Counted from the stretch's first letter, positions 46,048 through 55,469 are shown. The stretch: 64,000 nucleotides of DNA from Clostridia bacterium UC5.1-1C12 (GCA_001305055.1 BBZX01000011.1:53170-117169); one strand, 5' to 3'. Numbers and translations are program-made. The notes: generated by a model not told the origin, from the letters alone.

Positions 46048-46884
46048 TTATACAAAGCGTTCAATCAGCCACACGATACAGCCGCCAAACAGACAGGCAA
46101 AACATGAAGAGAGAATCAGCGGCAGATCATAAGCTGCCTCAAAGGGAATCAATATCAGAGTCGATGCGATAATCAGACCCAGCAGCAATGAGATCGTTGT
46201 TGAATGATATTTTTCAAGCAGAAACTTGGTTGCTTTGGCAGACAGGATGATACCCAATAAGACACCCAATCCGATAAATGCCAATGGCACTAATACGATC
46301 AGCTGAAAAGACAGCACATTGGCCAAGAGTGATTTAAACAGATAGTATTCACCGATTATCAGCAAAACCATCGAACCGCTGATCCCCGGCAGCAGCATCG
46401 CCGCACCGCTGATCATACCGATGAATATTAGTTTCAGGCAGTAGAAAACTGACAATGCCGGAAATTCAGGATTTATCTCGGCGGAAGCATCCGGAGCTAA
46501 AAACTTAATAAGGAATATAATTGCCATGCCGATGGCTAACGGCAGCCATTGTACCTTTTCATTCTTGCTTTCACTCTTCCAGAAAACAGGAATACTGAAA
46601 CCAACCAAGCCAACAAACCAAAACATCGTCTGAACTTGAAAATAGTCAAATAGAAAGGAAATGACTTTCGCAAAACCGACAAGGCCGATGGCAGCGCCAA
46701 TCAGCACCTGAAGCAGAAACAGAATCTCTGCCTTGCGGTCAGGATTATGCACCTTAAAGACGCCGCTGATGGCTGACATCATATGATCAAAGATGCCTAA
46801 GATAACCATCATGGTACCGCCGCTGACACCGGGAATTACATTTGCTATACCTACGGCGATACCGCCGATTATATTTTTTATCAT
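46048..46884 (-). CDS. popT: DUF368 polyprenyl-phosphate transporter (PopT family)
   Basis: A 278-residue membrane protein with about eight helices and two inverted copies of the family signature: GIANVIPGVSGGTMMVILG near the N-terminus and SGAAMLLPGISGSMVLLIIG in the middle. Staphylococcus DUF368 (PopT) returns undecaprenyl phosphate to the inner leaflet for reuse in wall synthesis. ATG at 46884 follows GGAGG; an upstream in-frame start at 46905 lacks a site. It is divergent from a dedA gene, the other known C55-P flippase family. Confidence 0.9.
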   Translation of the reverse strand: MIKNIIGGIAVGIANVIPGVSGGTMMVILGIFDHMMSAISGVFKVHNPDRKAEILFLLQVLIGAAIGLVGFAKVISFLFDYFQVQTMFWFVGLVGFSIPVFWKSESKNEKVQWLPLAIGMAIIFLIKFLAPDASAEINPEFPALSVFYCLKLIFIGMISGAAMLLPGISGSMVLLIIGEYYLFKSLLANVLSFQLIVLVPLAFIGLGVLLGIILSAKATKFLLEKYHSTTISLLLGLIIASTLILIPFEAAYDLPLILSSCFACLFGGCIVWLIERFV

Positions 46885-47075
46885 ACTTTTCCTCCGGACA
46901 TTCAATTACCTAATTCTCTAACTATGATAACGAACTGATAATCAAATTGCAATTCGATTTATGAGAGAATTGTTAAATTTCGGTTAAAAACGTTTTTTTC
47001 ATTCAAATTGTGCTAGACTAATCAGCAAATCCCAGCATATATTATCTATATCATTGTATTGATAGGAGTGATCGT

Positions 47076-47718
47076 ATGGAAATCTGGATTCAACAGTTCA
47101 TGAGTCAATTTGGCAACCTCGGTGTTTTTCTGCTGATCTTTATTGAAAATATTTTTCCGCCCATTCCCTCTGAGCTGATTCTGACCTTCGGCGGCTTTAT
47201 GACTGCCTCGACATCGATGAGTGTAGGCTCCGTGATTGTTTTTGCGACCTTAGGCTCCCTGCTGGCGCTTTGCTGCTTTATGCATTGGGGTACCTTTTGG
47301 GCAGTGAACGGCTTAAACCCTTGCTTGATCAATATGGCAGCATCATTCATTTAAGCTATGAGGATGTGCAGAAAGCATTAAAATGGTATTCCCGCTATGA
47401 AGGCAAGACCGTTTTTTCTGTCGAATGGTTCCATTGATTCGCTCTTTGATCTCCATTCCCGCTGGCATGGCTAAGATGCGGATTTCCACTTTTATCTTGT
47501 TAACCGCGCTGGGCAGTCTGATCTGGAATTCTGTTTTAGTCTTTGCCGGAGCGATGCTTGGTGAACATTGGACAAATATCTTAACTATCATGGATACTTA
47601 TTCTTGGATCACCTATGGATTGCTTTTTGTCGGATTGTTGGTGGTAATTATTCGCTGGATACGAAAAAAAGTTAAACTTGACGCCTTATTCATTATCCGA
47701 ACAAGATATAACGCTTAA
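47076..47718 (+). CDS. DedA-family membrane protein, frameshifted
   Basis: About 214 residues with four to five membrane helices. The signature ENIFPPIPSELILTFGGF, the central GKTVFFCRMVPLIRSLISIPAG and an SLIWNSVLVFAGAMLGEHW segment are diagnostic of DedA/SNARE-associated proteins. Some (UptA of Bacillus) flip undecaprenyl phosphate. Breaks near 47270 and at T6 47412-47417 (T7 restores VFFCRMVP) join three frames. The start codon is preceded by AGGAG. It is divergent from popT with about 190 bases between. Confidence 0.9.
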
Positions 47719-47873
47719 TCAAATAAAACTGGCAAGCATGTTTCACATTGAGTTATTTAGTGTTCCTATGGATAATACAGAAGCTGAAAAAATGTAAAAG
47801 CCGCTATTTCCCTGATTGTTCTGAAACCATTTCGAGTTCGATCCTCAAGGTGAAAAACTTTTAAAATTTCATC

Positions 47874-47902
47874 TTGCATTTTTATTTGAAATCTTATATA
47901 CT
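47874..47902 (+). promoter_or_regulatory. Promoter of the tRNA-Gln gene
   Basis: TTGCAT (47874-47879) and TATACT (47897-47902) have a 17-base spacer, 75 bases before the tRNA. Confidence 0.75.
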
Positions 47903-47976
47903 ATTAGCAGGGATTTTGTGTGCTCATTATCCCAAGCAGAAAATGATGAATCATTCATTGTTTTCACCCCATCTTT

Positions 47977-48050
47977 AGGAGGATGGTCAAGTGGTAAGAC
48001 GACAGATTCTGGCTCTGTAATCGAGGGTTCGATCCCTTCTCCTCCTGCCA
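47977..48050 (+). tRNA. tRNA-Gln (anticodon CUG)
   Basis: The acceptor stem AGGAGGA pairs with TCCTCCT, and CCA is encoded. The anticodon stem ACAGA/TCTGT encloses the loop TTCTGGC, giving anticodon CTG for CAG codons. The T arm is GAGGG-TTCGATC-CCTTC. The D arm is a short TGGTCAAGTGGTAAGAC form. Confidence 0.93.
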
Positions 48051-48060
48051 ATTAAAAATA

Positions 48061-48092
48061 CGAACAAGTTCAGCTGAGCTTGTTCTTTTTTA
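48061..48092 (+). terminator. Rho-independent terminator of tRNA-Gln
   Basis: GAACAAG and CTTGTTC pair, followed by six T, 12 bases after the tRNA. Confidence 0.85.
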
Positions 48093-48102
48093 TAAAATTT
48101 AT

Positions 48103-49181
48103 TTAATTATGATCATGATTCGACCGGCATGCCTGCGGCCATTTATTCAACAGCCGGTTCAGCCGTTCATCGCTGCATATTTTCTCATAACGGTCACCAA
48201 AATCACTGGCCATTAACTGACGGCGTCTTTTGCTTTTGGGATTGCTGATGATTTTCAGATACTCAAGATAGCTTTTTCGGTACGGGCATTTAAAGGCGGC
48301 CGGATGCCTTCACGCTCTATTAAATATGGTCCTGAACGATGGCCTTCTTCAATGATTCCCTCTAACACAACATTATGCCGCCATGTATTTTGATAAACAC
48401 AGTCTTTACAGCTCTCAAGCAGCTCTGCCAGACATCGGTGAGTATCACCGTTTTCACTATTCATCACACTGCCATCCTGCAGCCGCTGCTCATCAATTTG
48501 AAATTCATACTTCATCGCTGACGGCCACTGAAATAAGATGAGGAGGACCTCATGAAGCTGGTGGAAGGTAAAATGAGCCGGAATTGTAAAGCGGCGCATT
48601 ACGGTGGCATGGTTTAAATCAAGGCTGACGCGAAGCTGATAAGTACGGGTATTAATTAAATTTGTCTGTTCCAAACCATAGGCTCTGTTTAACTGACGAA
48701 GCATTCGCTTATACGGCATGTCAATCACCTTGCCATAGGTCTGCGGCTGATGGGAAAGCAGCACTGATAATCTTGGCTGACAAACCGTGTGAGGTTCAAA
48801 GCATTTACAATAATGATTACGGATATCCTGACATAACGCATTAAGTTTAGAAACCAAGCTCATGCCGCTGCATGCCGCATAGCTGATTTTACCCTCAATA
48901 TAACGTTCAACAATTTGTAAATCGATCCCCTCTTCCAGCAATGCGGCCTTGATCGCCGTTATGAACAGCTGTTCAGGGTGTCGCATATCGGCATCTGACG
49001 GACGATAAATCAACACCGGATAGCGGGTAACATTATTCATCAAAACAAAAATACGGCGGCGGTCAATGGTAATCATATGAACGTGCCATGCATAAAAATC
49101 AGTTTCCTGTCCCTGATGATCAGAATTAACATCATTGATTTTCAGTTTATTCTGCATTGTCTTTGTACATTGTAGAAACAT
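48103..49181 (-). CDS. DUF6933 / pRiA4b ORF-3-like fusion protein, frameshifted
   Basis: About 359 residues. The first 160 (MFLQCTKTMQNKLKINDV, WHVHMITIDRRRIFVLMNN) resemble DUF6933. The second part (YQLRVSLDLNHATVMRRFTI, FTFHQLHEVLLILFQW) is a pRiA4b ORF-3-like (IS1096 TnpR-related) domain. ATG at 49181 follows AAAGGA. A missing T near 48291 moves the last 65 residues, PFKCPYRKSYLEYLKII to NHDHN, into another frame. Function unknown; the pRiA4b domain hints at old mobile-element origin, but no element is present. Confidence 0.75.
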
Positions 49182-49312
49182 AGCCGATCCTTTCCGCAGC
49201 CAAAAACGTCTAAATATCGGCTGCCGGTATAAAATATAGTATAAAACAAACAACACCGCTTTTCAATTTCACACAAAAATGATATAGTAAATCACGTTCT
49301 TAGGAGGTAAGC

Positions 49313-50030
49313 CATGAAAAAGCATCTTAAACGCTGTATAACCTGTCTGCTGCTGACAGCATTGCTTTTTTATCAGCGACTTTTTGTGTTGGCTATCGGC
49401 GTTATGTCTCGATTCGCAGTAATGAATCAATGACGCTTACCATCCAAGCCATACAGATGATGCCTCCTATACACCGCTCAATGCGATAAGCAAAGAGTTT
49501 ATCAATGCGATTCTGGCTGTTGAGGACCCGCATTTTTACACTCATAAAGGAATTCGCATCGCTAAAATTATTGAGGCAGTTATTACTGATATAATCCATC
49601 TGGATTATGTCATGGGCGGCTCTACAATAACCCAACAGCTGGCTAAAAACCTCTTTCTTGATCAGGACAAGAATTTATCTCGAAAGTAGCGGAATTATTC
49701 TTTGCCCGCGATCTGGAAAGTACGCTGACCAAGGATGAAATTCTGACGCTTTATTTGAATATCATTTATTTCGGAGATGGCTATTATGGCATTCAAGATG
49801 CAGCACAGGGTTATTTCCATAAAAATGCCGATGAATTAACATTAGATGAAGCAACCTTGCTGGCTGGTCTGCCGCAAGCTCCGGCAGTGCTTCAGCTGTC
49901 CGATGGTTATGAGGCCGCCAGAAAGCGTCAGCTTGAGGTTCTTGACGCGATGCTTAAGCAAGCATTAATCACCCAGGAACAGGCTGATACGATTAGGTAT
50001 CAGAATGACACTTCTGAAATAAACACTTAA
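49313..50030 (+). CDS. mtgA: Monofunctional biosynthetic peptidoglycan transglycosylase (GT51), frameshifted
   Basis: About 240 residues: an N-terminal membrane anchor (KRCITCLLLTALLF) and a GT51 domain that polymerises lipid II. Family motifs: ILAVEDPHFYTHKGI (catalytic Glu), MGGSTITQQLAKNLFL, RKVAELFFARDLE, and LTLYLNIIYFGDGYYGIQDA. There is no transpeptidase domain. Three breaks: T6 at 49366-49371, near 49442, and near 49684 (one A restores NLSRKVAELFF). It lies upstream of DUF975 with about 40 bases between. Confidence 0.88.
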
Positions 50031-50072
50031 AATAGTTGCTTGATTGGCGTATAATAAGAGTGAGGTGATTTT

Positions 50073-50807
50073 ATGTGGACACGTTCCGAATTAAAAGCAC
50101 GCGCCAAAGCTTCAATTAAAGCGAATTACTGGCAGTGCCTGCTCGTTTGTATCGTCATCGCGGTACTGGCCGGCAATTTCATATCCGTTGAATATAACCT
50201 CGATTATCAGGAATTCACATTAAATTTAGGTTCACTGACTTCCTACTATAATCGGCCCCTGCTTATTCTTTCTTTACTCTCAGCTTCTTTGTTGGGGATT
50301 CTCGGCATCATTTACAACATTTTTATTCTCAATCCATTAAATGTCGGTAAAGCCCGTTACTTTTTGGAAAACCGTGAAGAGCCTTCCTCCATGGAAGCCC
50401 TGCTGTTTACATTCAGACAAAAGGATTACTTCAACATTGTTGCGATCATGTTTATGTGCAATCTGTTTATCTTCTTATGGACGCTGCTGTTTATAGTACC
50501 CGGTATTATTAAAAGCATTGAGTACAGTCAAATTGCATATATTCTTGCTGAAAATCCAGGGCTTAATTCCCATCGGGTATTTCAGATGACACGGGAAATG
50601 ACAATGGGTAATAAATGGGATATTTTCGTATTATACTTATCTTTCATTGGCTGGATGATTCTGTCTTCCTTTACCTGCGGCATAGTCGGTGTTGCCGTTA
50701 TGCCTTATATGGAAGCTACCTATGCTGAATTATACATTACACTGCGCGATGAATACATTGATGCCGGATATGCCGGTTTTGATGAATTCCCCGGTTTTTA
50801 CAGGTAA
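50073..50807 (+). CDS. DUF975-family membrane protein
   Basis: A 244-residue protein starting MWTRSELKARAKASIKANYW, the DUF975 hallmark, with about six hydrophobic segments and FIVPGIIKSIEYSQIAYILA, ENPGLN and MTREMTMGNKWDIFVLYLSF in the second half. The family is widespread in Bacillota with no known function. TATAAT at 50050-50055 lies 18 bases before the start and GAGGTG is the ribosome binding site. It is followed 5 bases later by the SDR gene. Confidence 0.9.
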   Translation: MWTRSELKARAKASIKANYWQCLLVCIVIAVLAGNFISVEYNLDYQEFTLNLGSLTSYYNRPLLILSLLSASLLGILGIIYNIFILNPLNVGKARYFLENREEPSSMEALLFTFRQKDYFNIVAIMFMCNLFIFLWTLLFIVPGIIKSIEYSQIAYILAENPGLNSHRVFQMTREMTMGNKWDIFVLYLSFIGWMILSSFTCGIVGVAVMPYMEATYAELYITLRDEYIDAGYAGFDEFPGFYR

Positions 50808-50812
50808 CGCTT

Positions 50813-51529
50813 ATGATCAACAATCAATCTAAGGTCATGATTACCGGTGCCAGTGATGGTCTCGGTAAAGCATTGACGCTGGCGATTGCCAGCAAATACA
50901 GCTGCTCATTAGCAATCTGCGGCAGAAATGAAGCTAAGCTAAAGGAAACCGTACGTGCAGTCCATACCGTAAATCCATGTGTCAAGGTATTTGCGGCATG
51001 CTTCGATGTTACTGATGATGAATGCTGTTACGCCTTCATCCGCAATACTCAGGAAGCGCTTGGTGATATTGATATTCTAATTAATAATGCCGGTGCTAAT
51101 ATAAAAAAAGATTTAGTAGAAAATATTGATTTGAATGATTTAAGATATATGCTTAATCTGAATTGTGTATCGCCGCTGATCTTTATTCAAGGCGTCCTTC
51201 CCCATATGAAGGAAACAGGCGATGGACATATCATTAATATTCTTTCTTCAGTATGCAAACATTCCATTGAAAACAGCGGCGCTTATTCTGCCAGTAAACA
51301 TGCGATGGATATTCTGCATCAGATCTTATTAAAAGAAGTAAGGGAAAGTCATATCAAGGTTACCGGTATATATCCTGGTGGAATTAACACAAATTTCCGT
51401 ACAAATGTCCGTGAAGATTACATGCATCCTAAAACAGTTGCCAACGCTATCCTTGCCGTATTAGAATGTGAGGATGATGCGGTTGTTCATGAACTTGTGC
51501 TGCGGCCTTTTGTTGAAAACAATTTTTAA
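50813..51529 (+). CDS. Short-chain dehydrogenase/reductase
   Basis: A 238-residue NAD(P)-dependent oxidoreductase. The Rossmann motif TGASDGLGKAL, the NNAG motif (LINNAGANIKKDL), and the catalytic SGAYSASKHAMD (Tyr-xxx-Lys) with its upstream Ser are all present. The substrate is unknown. The frame contains an intact A7 run (ATAAAAAAAG), showing that not every homopolymer in this sequence is shortened. It is in an operon with the DUF975 and LytTR genes. Confidence 0.93.
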   Translation: MINNQSKVMITGASDGLGKALTLAIASKYSCSLAICGRNEAKLKETVRAVHTVNPCVKVFAACFDVTDDECCYAFIRNTQEALGDIDILINNAGANIKKDLVENIDLNDLRYMLNLNCVSPLIFIQGVLPHMKETGDGHIINILSSVCKHSIENSGAYSASKHAMDILHQILLKEVRESHIKVTGIYPGGINTNFRTNVREDYMHPKTVANAILAVLECEDDAVVHELVLRPFVENNF

Positions 51530-51546
51530 TTTTTAGGAGGCTCAAC

Positions 51547-52260
51547 ATGTTAAGATTTTCAATATGTGATAGCAATACAGAAAATTTAGAAACACTCTAT
51601 ACGATGTTATTTGATGCTCTCACAGCTAATAAAACGCCCTTTCTAATCACCAAATATGATAACTACAAAGAGGCGCTGAATCATTGTGACAACCATGTTG
51701 TCTATGATATTATCTTTATCGCCGTTGACGGTGAGGACAGTGAAGGAATGAAGCTGGCACGCTATATCCGTACCTATGACAGTCATTGCAAGATTGTGAT
51801 AACTTCAGCGGTTAAAGACTATGCTTATGCTTCCTATGGTATTCGTGCCTTTAATTATATTCTTCAGCCTTATGATGCGGAAGAAGTTAAAGCGCTGGCT
51901 GATGAATTATGTCATATTTTCCAAAAAATAGATGCCCGCTACATCACGCTGAATTCTAAGTTTGGTTATTATCGCATCAAACACAAGGATATCGTCTATG
52001 TAGAAAGCTTAAAACGACAGGTATTCTTCCACTGCAAGGATGGCAGTGTCGTTTCAATCAACGATAAGCTGGATAATATCGAGAAGCAATTAGATGATCG
52101 AAGATTTCTGCGATGTCATAAAAGCTATTTAGTCAGTATGAATTATATTAATAAGTTGGAAAATCGGCATTTTACTTTAATCAGTAATATCACGATACCA
52201 ATTCCAAAAGAATCTTTGAATAGCATTAAAAAGCAATATGCTGATTATATTGAGAATTAA
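51547..52260 (+). CDS. LytTR-type response regulator with degenerate receiver
   Basis: A 237-residue protein. Residues 1-120 form a CheY-like receiver: the acidic patch is CDSNTEN, the Thr/Ser region VITSAVKDYAYAS, and the Lys is replaced by Gln in NYILQPYDAEE. At the phosphorylation site the usual Asp is Ala (IIFIAVDGEDSEGM). A LytTR DNA-binding domain follows (YYRIKHKDIVYVESLKRQVFF, then RCHKSYLVSMNYI). There is no adjacent histidine kinase. It is probably a phosphorylation-independent regulator. TAGGAGG precedes the start and a terminator follows. Confidence 0.9.
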   Translation: MLRFSICDSNTENLETLYTMLFDALTANKTPFLITKYDNYKEALNHCDNHVVYDIIFIAVDGEDSEGMKLARYIRTYDSHCKIVITSAVKDYAYASYGIRAFNYILQPYDAEEVKALADELCHIFQKIDARYITLNSKFGYYRIKHKDIVYVESLKRQVFFHCKDGSVVSINDKLDNIEKQLDDRRFLRCHKSYLVSMNYINKLENRHFTLISNITIPIPKESLNSIKKQYADYIEN

Positions 52261-52276
52261 AGATTTATGAATTATA

Positions 52277-52310
52277 GAGAATGACATACCTTGATTGTCA
52301 TTCTTTTTTA
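52277..52310 (+). terminator. Rho-independent terminator of the DUF975-SDR-LytTR operon
   Basis: GAATGACA and TGTCATTC pair around a 9-base loop, followed by TTTTTTA. Confidence 0.9.
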
Positions 52311-52312
52311 TA

Positions 52313-52343
52313 TAAAAAACCCTTAACTATTTATCTTAAGGGA
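52313..52343 (-). terminator. Rho-independent terminator of the alpha/beta hydrolase gene
   Basis: CCCTTAA and TTAAGGG pair on the minus strand, followed by TTTTTTATA. Confidence 0.85.
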
Positions 52344-52345
52344 TT

Positions 52346-53023
52346 TCAGTTATCTTTTAAAAATTCAAGAACGATCTGATTAAAAAGCTGATCCTGTTTG
52401 AACGCGCAGAAATGATCTGCCTTAGGGATAATTGCCAGCTTTGCATCAGGCAGTGAAGCAGCAATTTTTTGTGTATGTGCCTTTTTAATCATATCATGCT
52501 CACCCGCAATGACTAGTGTCGGACATTGGATGCGTGTCAAATCTTTAAATGACAGCCTAGGTTCCCTGACCATCAATGCGAGCAGCTGCCGATTAAGCCT
52601 TTGGCCAGAGCGTATTCATGCAGTATTGACAGAACTACACTGGTTTTCAGACCGCTTGGCATAATATTGGCACCATTTAATATAATGCGTTTGAATAATT
52701 GCGGTTGTTTCAACGCTGCCAGTAAAGCAATATTAGCCCCATCACTGAACCCCAGCACATTAACCGGCGGCAGATTTAATGCCTCAATGGCCTTTATGAC
52801 GTCATCAGCCATCAGCGTTAAAGAAAGCGGCGCTCTGCCTACATCACTTTGCCATGAGCACGGCTGTCCATAAAATACATTGATAATAATTTATGAATAA
52901 TGCCTGCTGACGTTGAAAATAATGGCTGTCTTCTCCATTGCCATGGAGAAAAAGCAAGGGCTCACCCTCGCCTTCAATTTCCAGATACAGTCTGCAATGA
53001 TTTACAGTAATAAAGGTTTTCAT
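52346..53023 (-). CDS. Alpha/beta hydrolase, frameshifted
   Basis: About 227 residues. The oxyanion region PLLFLHGNGEDSHYF is N-terminal, the nucleophile elbow is VNVLGFSDGANIALLAAL (Ser in GFSDG), the acid lies in TLVIAGEHDMIKK and the His in KADHFCAF, so the triad is complete. Breaks near 52850-52880 (MDSRAHGKSDVGRAPL) and near 52600 join several frames. Substrate unknown. Monocistronic, convergent with the LytTR operon. Confidence 0.82.
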
Positions 53024-53080
53024 GTTTATTATTAACCATCAAAGTGATCCATTGAATCTCTCATTTTTATCTGAATTTCA

Positions 53081-53773
53081 TCAGGATATCATTTCAGCGC
53101 CGATTTCATAATGCCATTCATTATCCGTTTTAACCGCCTTGCAATCAGCGAACCAATAAGCGCCTAAACCGCTGCGCCATTTCTGAATTGTAAAAGTAAA
53201 ATGGTTCTCATCGATAGTCTCAGCTTCAAGATTAAACAGCAGTCCTTTCTCAAAATATAAATTTTCATCATCGATCAGACCTTCTTCTACAAGTTCATCA
53301 TACGTTGCTGCACGGGTATCCCAGCCCAGCATACTGCCGGCCATCCAGATTAACGCATTTTTTTCTTCTTCATTCAGATTGCAAGCCTTGCTTAAATCAA
53401 AAGCAATCATTTCAATCTGATCATTCAAACCTGGATCAGTATCAAATAAATCCTGTATCACATCCAGATAGAAGCCAATCAGATCATCCTCCTGTTTAAC
53501 AATTTGAATTGTACCGGTACATTGAATGGACATAGGATATGTTTCATTCACAGTTCCATTCGTGTCAATTAATACCTGCATCCCTTCCTTTAATGATTGA
53601 GTATCAAACTCACCGCCGACGTGTACCAAGCCATCCTTCCCCAGAATCATCAGCTGATCATCTTTTAATTCCACAATTTTGCCCTCATACTGATAATGAT
53701 CAACAGCATCAGGACGGATAAGACTGCTGCAGCCGCATAACAGCATTAATAACATTGCACAGATAATTTTCAT
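53081..53773 (-). CDS. Uncharacterised lipoprotein
   Basis: A 230-residue protein. The signal peptide MKIICAMLLMLLCGC ends in a lipobox (LCGC, Cys15). After it come a strand-rich domain (YEGKIVELKDDQLMILGKDG, like OB-fold DUF3221 lipoproteins) and a C-terminal half with no recognised family (EEEKNALIWMAGSMLGWDTR; WRSGLGAYWFADCKAVKTDN). It is exposed on the outer face of the membrane. GGAGG precedes the ATG. Function unknown. Confidence 0.75.
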   Translation of the reverse strand: MKIICAMLLMLLCGCSSLIRPDAVDHYQYEGKIVELKDDQLMILGKDGLVHVGGEFDTQSLKEGMQVLIDTNGTVNETYPMSIQCTGTIQIVKQEDDLIGFYLDVIQDLFDTDPGLNDQIEMIAFDLSKACNLNEEEKNALIWMAGSMLGWDTRAATYDELVEEGLIDDENLYFEKGLLFNLEAETIDENHFTFTIQKWRSGLGAYWFADCKAVKTDNEWHYEIGAEMIS

Positions 53774-53867
53774 AAGCAGATCCTCCTTCTTAATTTTATT
53801 ATGTCACTGAATGCCATGATTTGCCAGCTTCCATCCTTAAGTTGCATTAATCCCTGAATAACTTGCA

Positions 53868-53892
53868 AAGAAAAATGAGCTTTCGCTCATTA
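53868..53892 (-). terminator. Rho-independent terminator of degV
   Basis: AATGAGC and GCTCATT pair around a GAAA tetraloop on the minus strand, followed by TTTCTTT. Confidence 0.85.
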
Positions 53893-54747
53893 GTTTTTTA
53901 AACAAGATTGTACCGCAAAGCTGCCCAGGCCGGCATGACATGTAAGTACAGCAGGTAATTGTATGATTTTAAAACACATATCCCTGCCAAATGCTTCTTT
54001 GGCCTTGCTGAGAAAAGCTTCAACATTCTCCATGCCTTCAGCTTCCATGATATAAAATTCATGAGTTTCAGCACTTACATTACGCTTTTTAAATTCTTCA
54101 ATGATCATATCATAAATCTTGGAATCTGTTCTGGCCATCCCATATTTTTCAACACAAGTACCGTCTTCTTTTAAATAAAGCAGCGGTTTAATTTTAAGCA
54201 ATGAAGCCATACCGGCAGCAACCGGTGAAATGCGGCCGCCTTTTTTCAGCTGTTCCAAATTCTTCGGATAAAGCATTGAATAAGTATCGTTGATTTTTGC
54301 CTTCAGCATCGTCAAAATATCATCCAGTGAACGACCCGCATCCGCATAATGCTTCGCAGTCAGTGCCATATCCAGCATTGGTGCGCCAACCGTCAGTGAA
54401 TCAATCACATGTACATTTTTCATATCCAGATTTTTAGCAGTCATTAAGAAGCCCTGATAAGTGCCTGACAAATAAGAGCTAATTGTAATAATAAGAATCG
54501 CATCATAATCTGCAGCTTTCCATTTCTTCATTAATTCTTCAACTCTGCCGATGTTAGGCTGAGAGGTTGTCGGCATCTCGCCATTACGCAGCAAATCAGC
54601 AAACTGCTCGGCATTAATATCAATGCCATCTGCATATTCATACCCTTTATTCAGCACGCTGAGCGGCACTATTTCAATTCCGTATTTCTCTGAATCCTGA
54701 GGAATCAGTGTGGATGTAGTATCTGTAACAATCAAGAATTTAGACAT
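53890..54747 (-). CDS. DegV-family fatty-acid-binding protein
   Basis: A 285-residue two-domain protein: FLIVTDTTSTLIPQDSEKYG at the start, GEMPTTSQPN (fatty-acid carboxylate site), ISSYLSGTYQGFLM, and LEQLKKGGRISPVAAGMASL, the family signatures. DegV/FakB proteins present exogenous fatty acids to the FakA kinase for phospholipid synthesis. No fakA is in the window. It is divergent from a TetR-like gene with shared operator-like repeats between them. Confidence 0.95.
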   Translation of the reverse strand: MSKFLIVTDTTSTLIPQDSEKYGIEIVPLSVLNKGYEYADGIDINAEQFADLLRNGEMPTTSQPNIGRVEELMKKWKAADYDAILIITISSYLSGTYQGFLMTAKNLDMKNVHVIDSLTVGAPMLDMALTAKHYADAGRSLDDILTMLKAKINDTYSMLYPKNLEQLKKGGRISPVAAGMASLLKIKPLLYLKEDGTCVEKYGMARTDSKIYDMIIEEFKKRNVSAETHEFYIMEAEGMENVEAFLSKAKEAFGRDMCFKIIQLPAVLTCHAGLGSFAVQSCLKN

Positions 54748-54792
54748 AAATTTCCTCCGTTAAGTGAATTCATTATATCATGGCCAAACAGG

Positions 54793-54830
54793 AAGTCAAT
54801 CATTTTTTGACTTTATTAATTATTTAGTCA
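54793..54830. promoter_or_regulatory. Operator-like AGTCA/TGACT repeats between degV and tetR
   Basis: AAGTCA-N9-TGACTT (54793-54813) and TGACT-N13-AGTCA (54808-54830) share their middle half-site, giving three alternating half-sites in 38 bases. This is a likely binding site for the divergent TetR-like protein. Confidence 0.6.
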
Positions 54831-54903
54831 TTTTATTAGCAGATATTGTTCATCTTCTAAATCGCTTGATATTATGGTACAATGTCTGCATAGAGGTGAA
54901 ATT

Positions 54904-55466
54904 ATGAGCAGTTCAGCATTAACAAAAAAAGAATTGGGTCATGCTTTGAAAGAATTGATGAACCTCATGCCCATGAATAAAATCACCGTAGCTATGGTAT
55001 GTGAAAAATGTGATCTGAACCGTCAGACCTTTTATTATCACTTTCAGGATATTTACGAATGCCTTGGTTATATCTATCAAAGTGAAGTCATCGAAAAGCT
55101 TCCGGAATTCGGTTCTTTAGAACAATGGCCGGATCGTTTTTTGAAAATCTTGAAATATATCGAACAGAATAAGGTATTCTGTCTGAATACATTTAATTCA
55201 CTCGGCCGCGATCATTTGGAAATGTTTCTCTCAGAACCTCATTTGCGATGGTAGAGAACGGTATCCGTCAATTTGCTCATGATGTGAATATTGATTCGGA
55301 CAGACTTAATTTCATTGTTAATTTTTATGCGATTGCATTCTCTGGTTTAATTATTCAATGGCTGACCCGCGGCTGCCGTGACAGCAGTGAAGAGCTGGCA
55401 GCTACCTTATCAAAGATGCTGCAGGGAAGCTTTACTAATGCGATTGACAATCTTAAAAACCAATAA
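54904..55466 (+). CDS. TetR/AcrR-family regulator, frameshifted
   Basis: About 187 residues. The TetR helix-turn-helix is near the N-terminus (MNKITVAMVCEKCDLNRQTF, YYHFQDIYE), with a helical C-domain resembling DhaS-type members (FYAIAFSGLIIQWLTRGCRD). ATG at 54904 follows GAGGTG. A missing base near 55240 joins FLSE to TSFAMVENGIRQF. It is divergent from degV and is presumably its regulator, with a fatty acid or acyl ligand possible but not shown. Confidence 0.87.
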
Positions 55467-55469
55467 ACA

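Noticed and set aside
47838..47860. GAGTTCGATCCTC, similar to a tRNA T arm, as a tRNA fragment or att site
   Set aside because: No acceptor or anticodon stem is present and it does not match the tRNA-Gln T arm closely; probably chance.
48103..49181. Active IS1096-type transposable element suggested by the TnpR-like domain
   Set aside because: No transposase and no flanking inverted repeats; the domain is common in chromosomal proteins.
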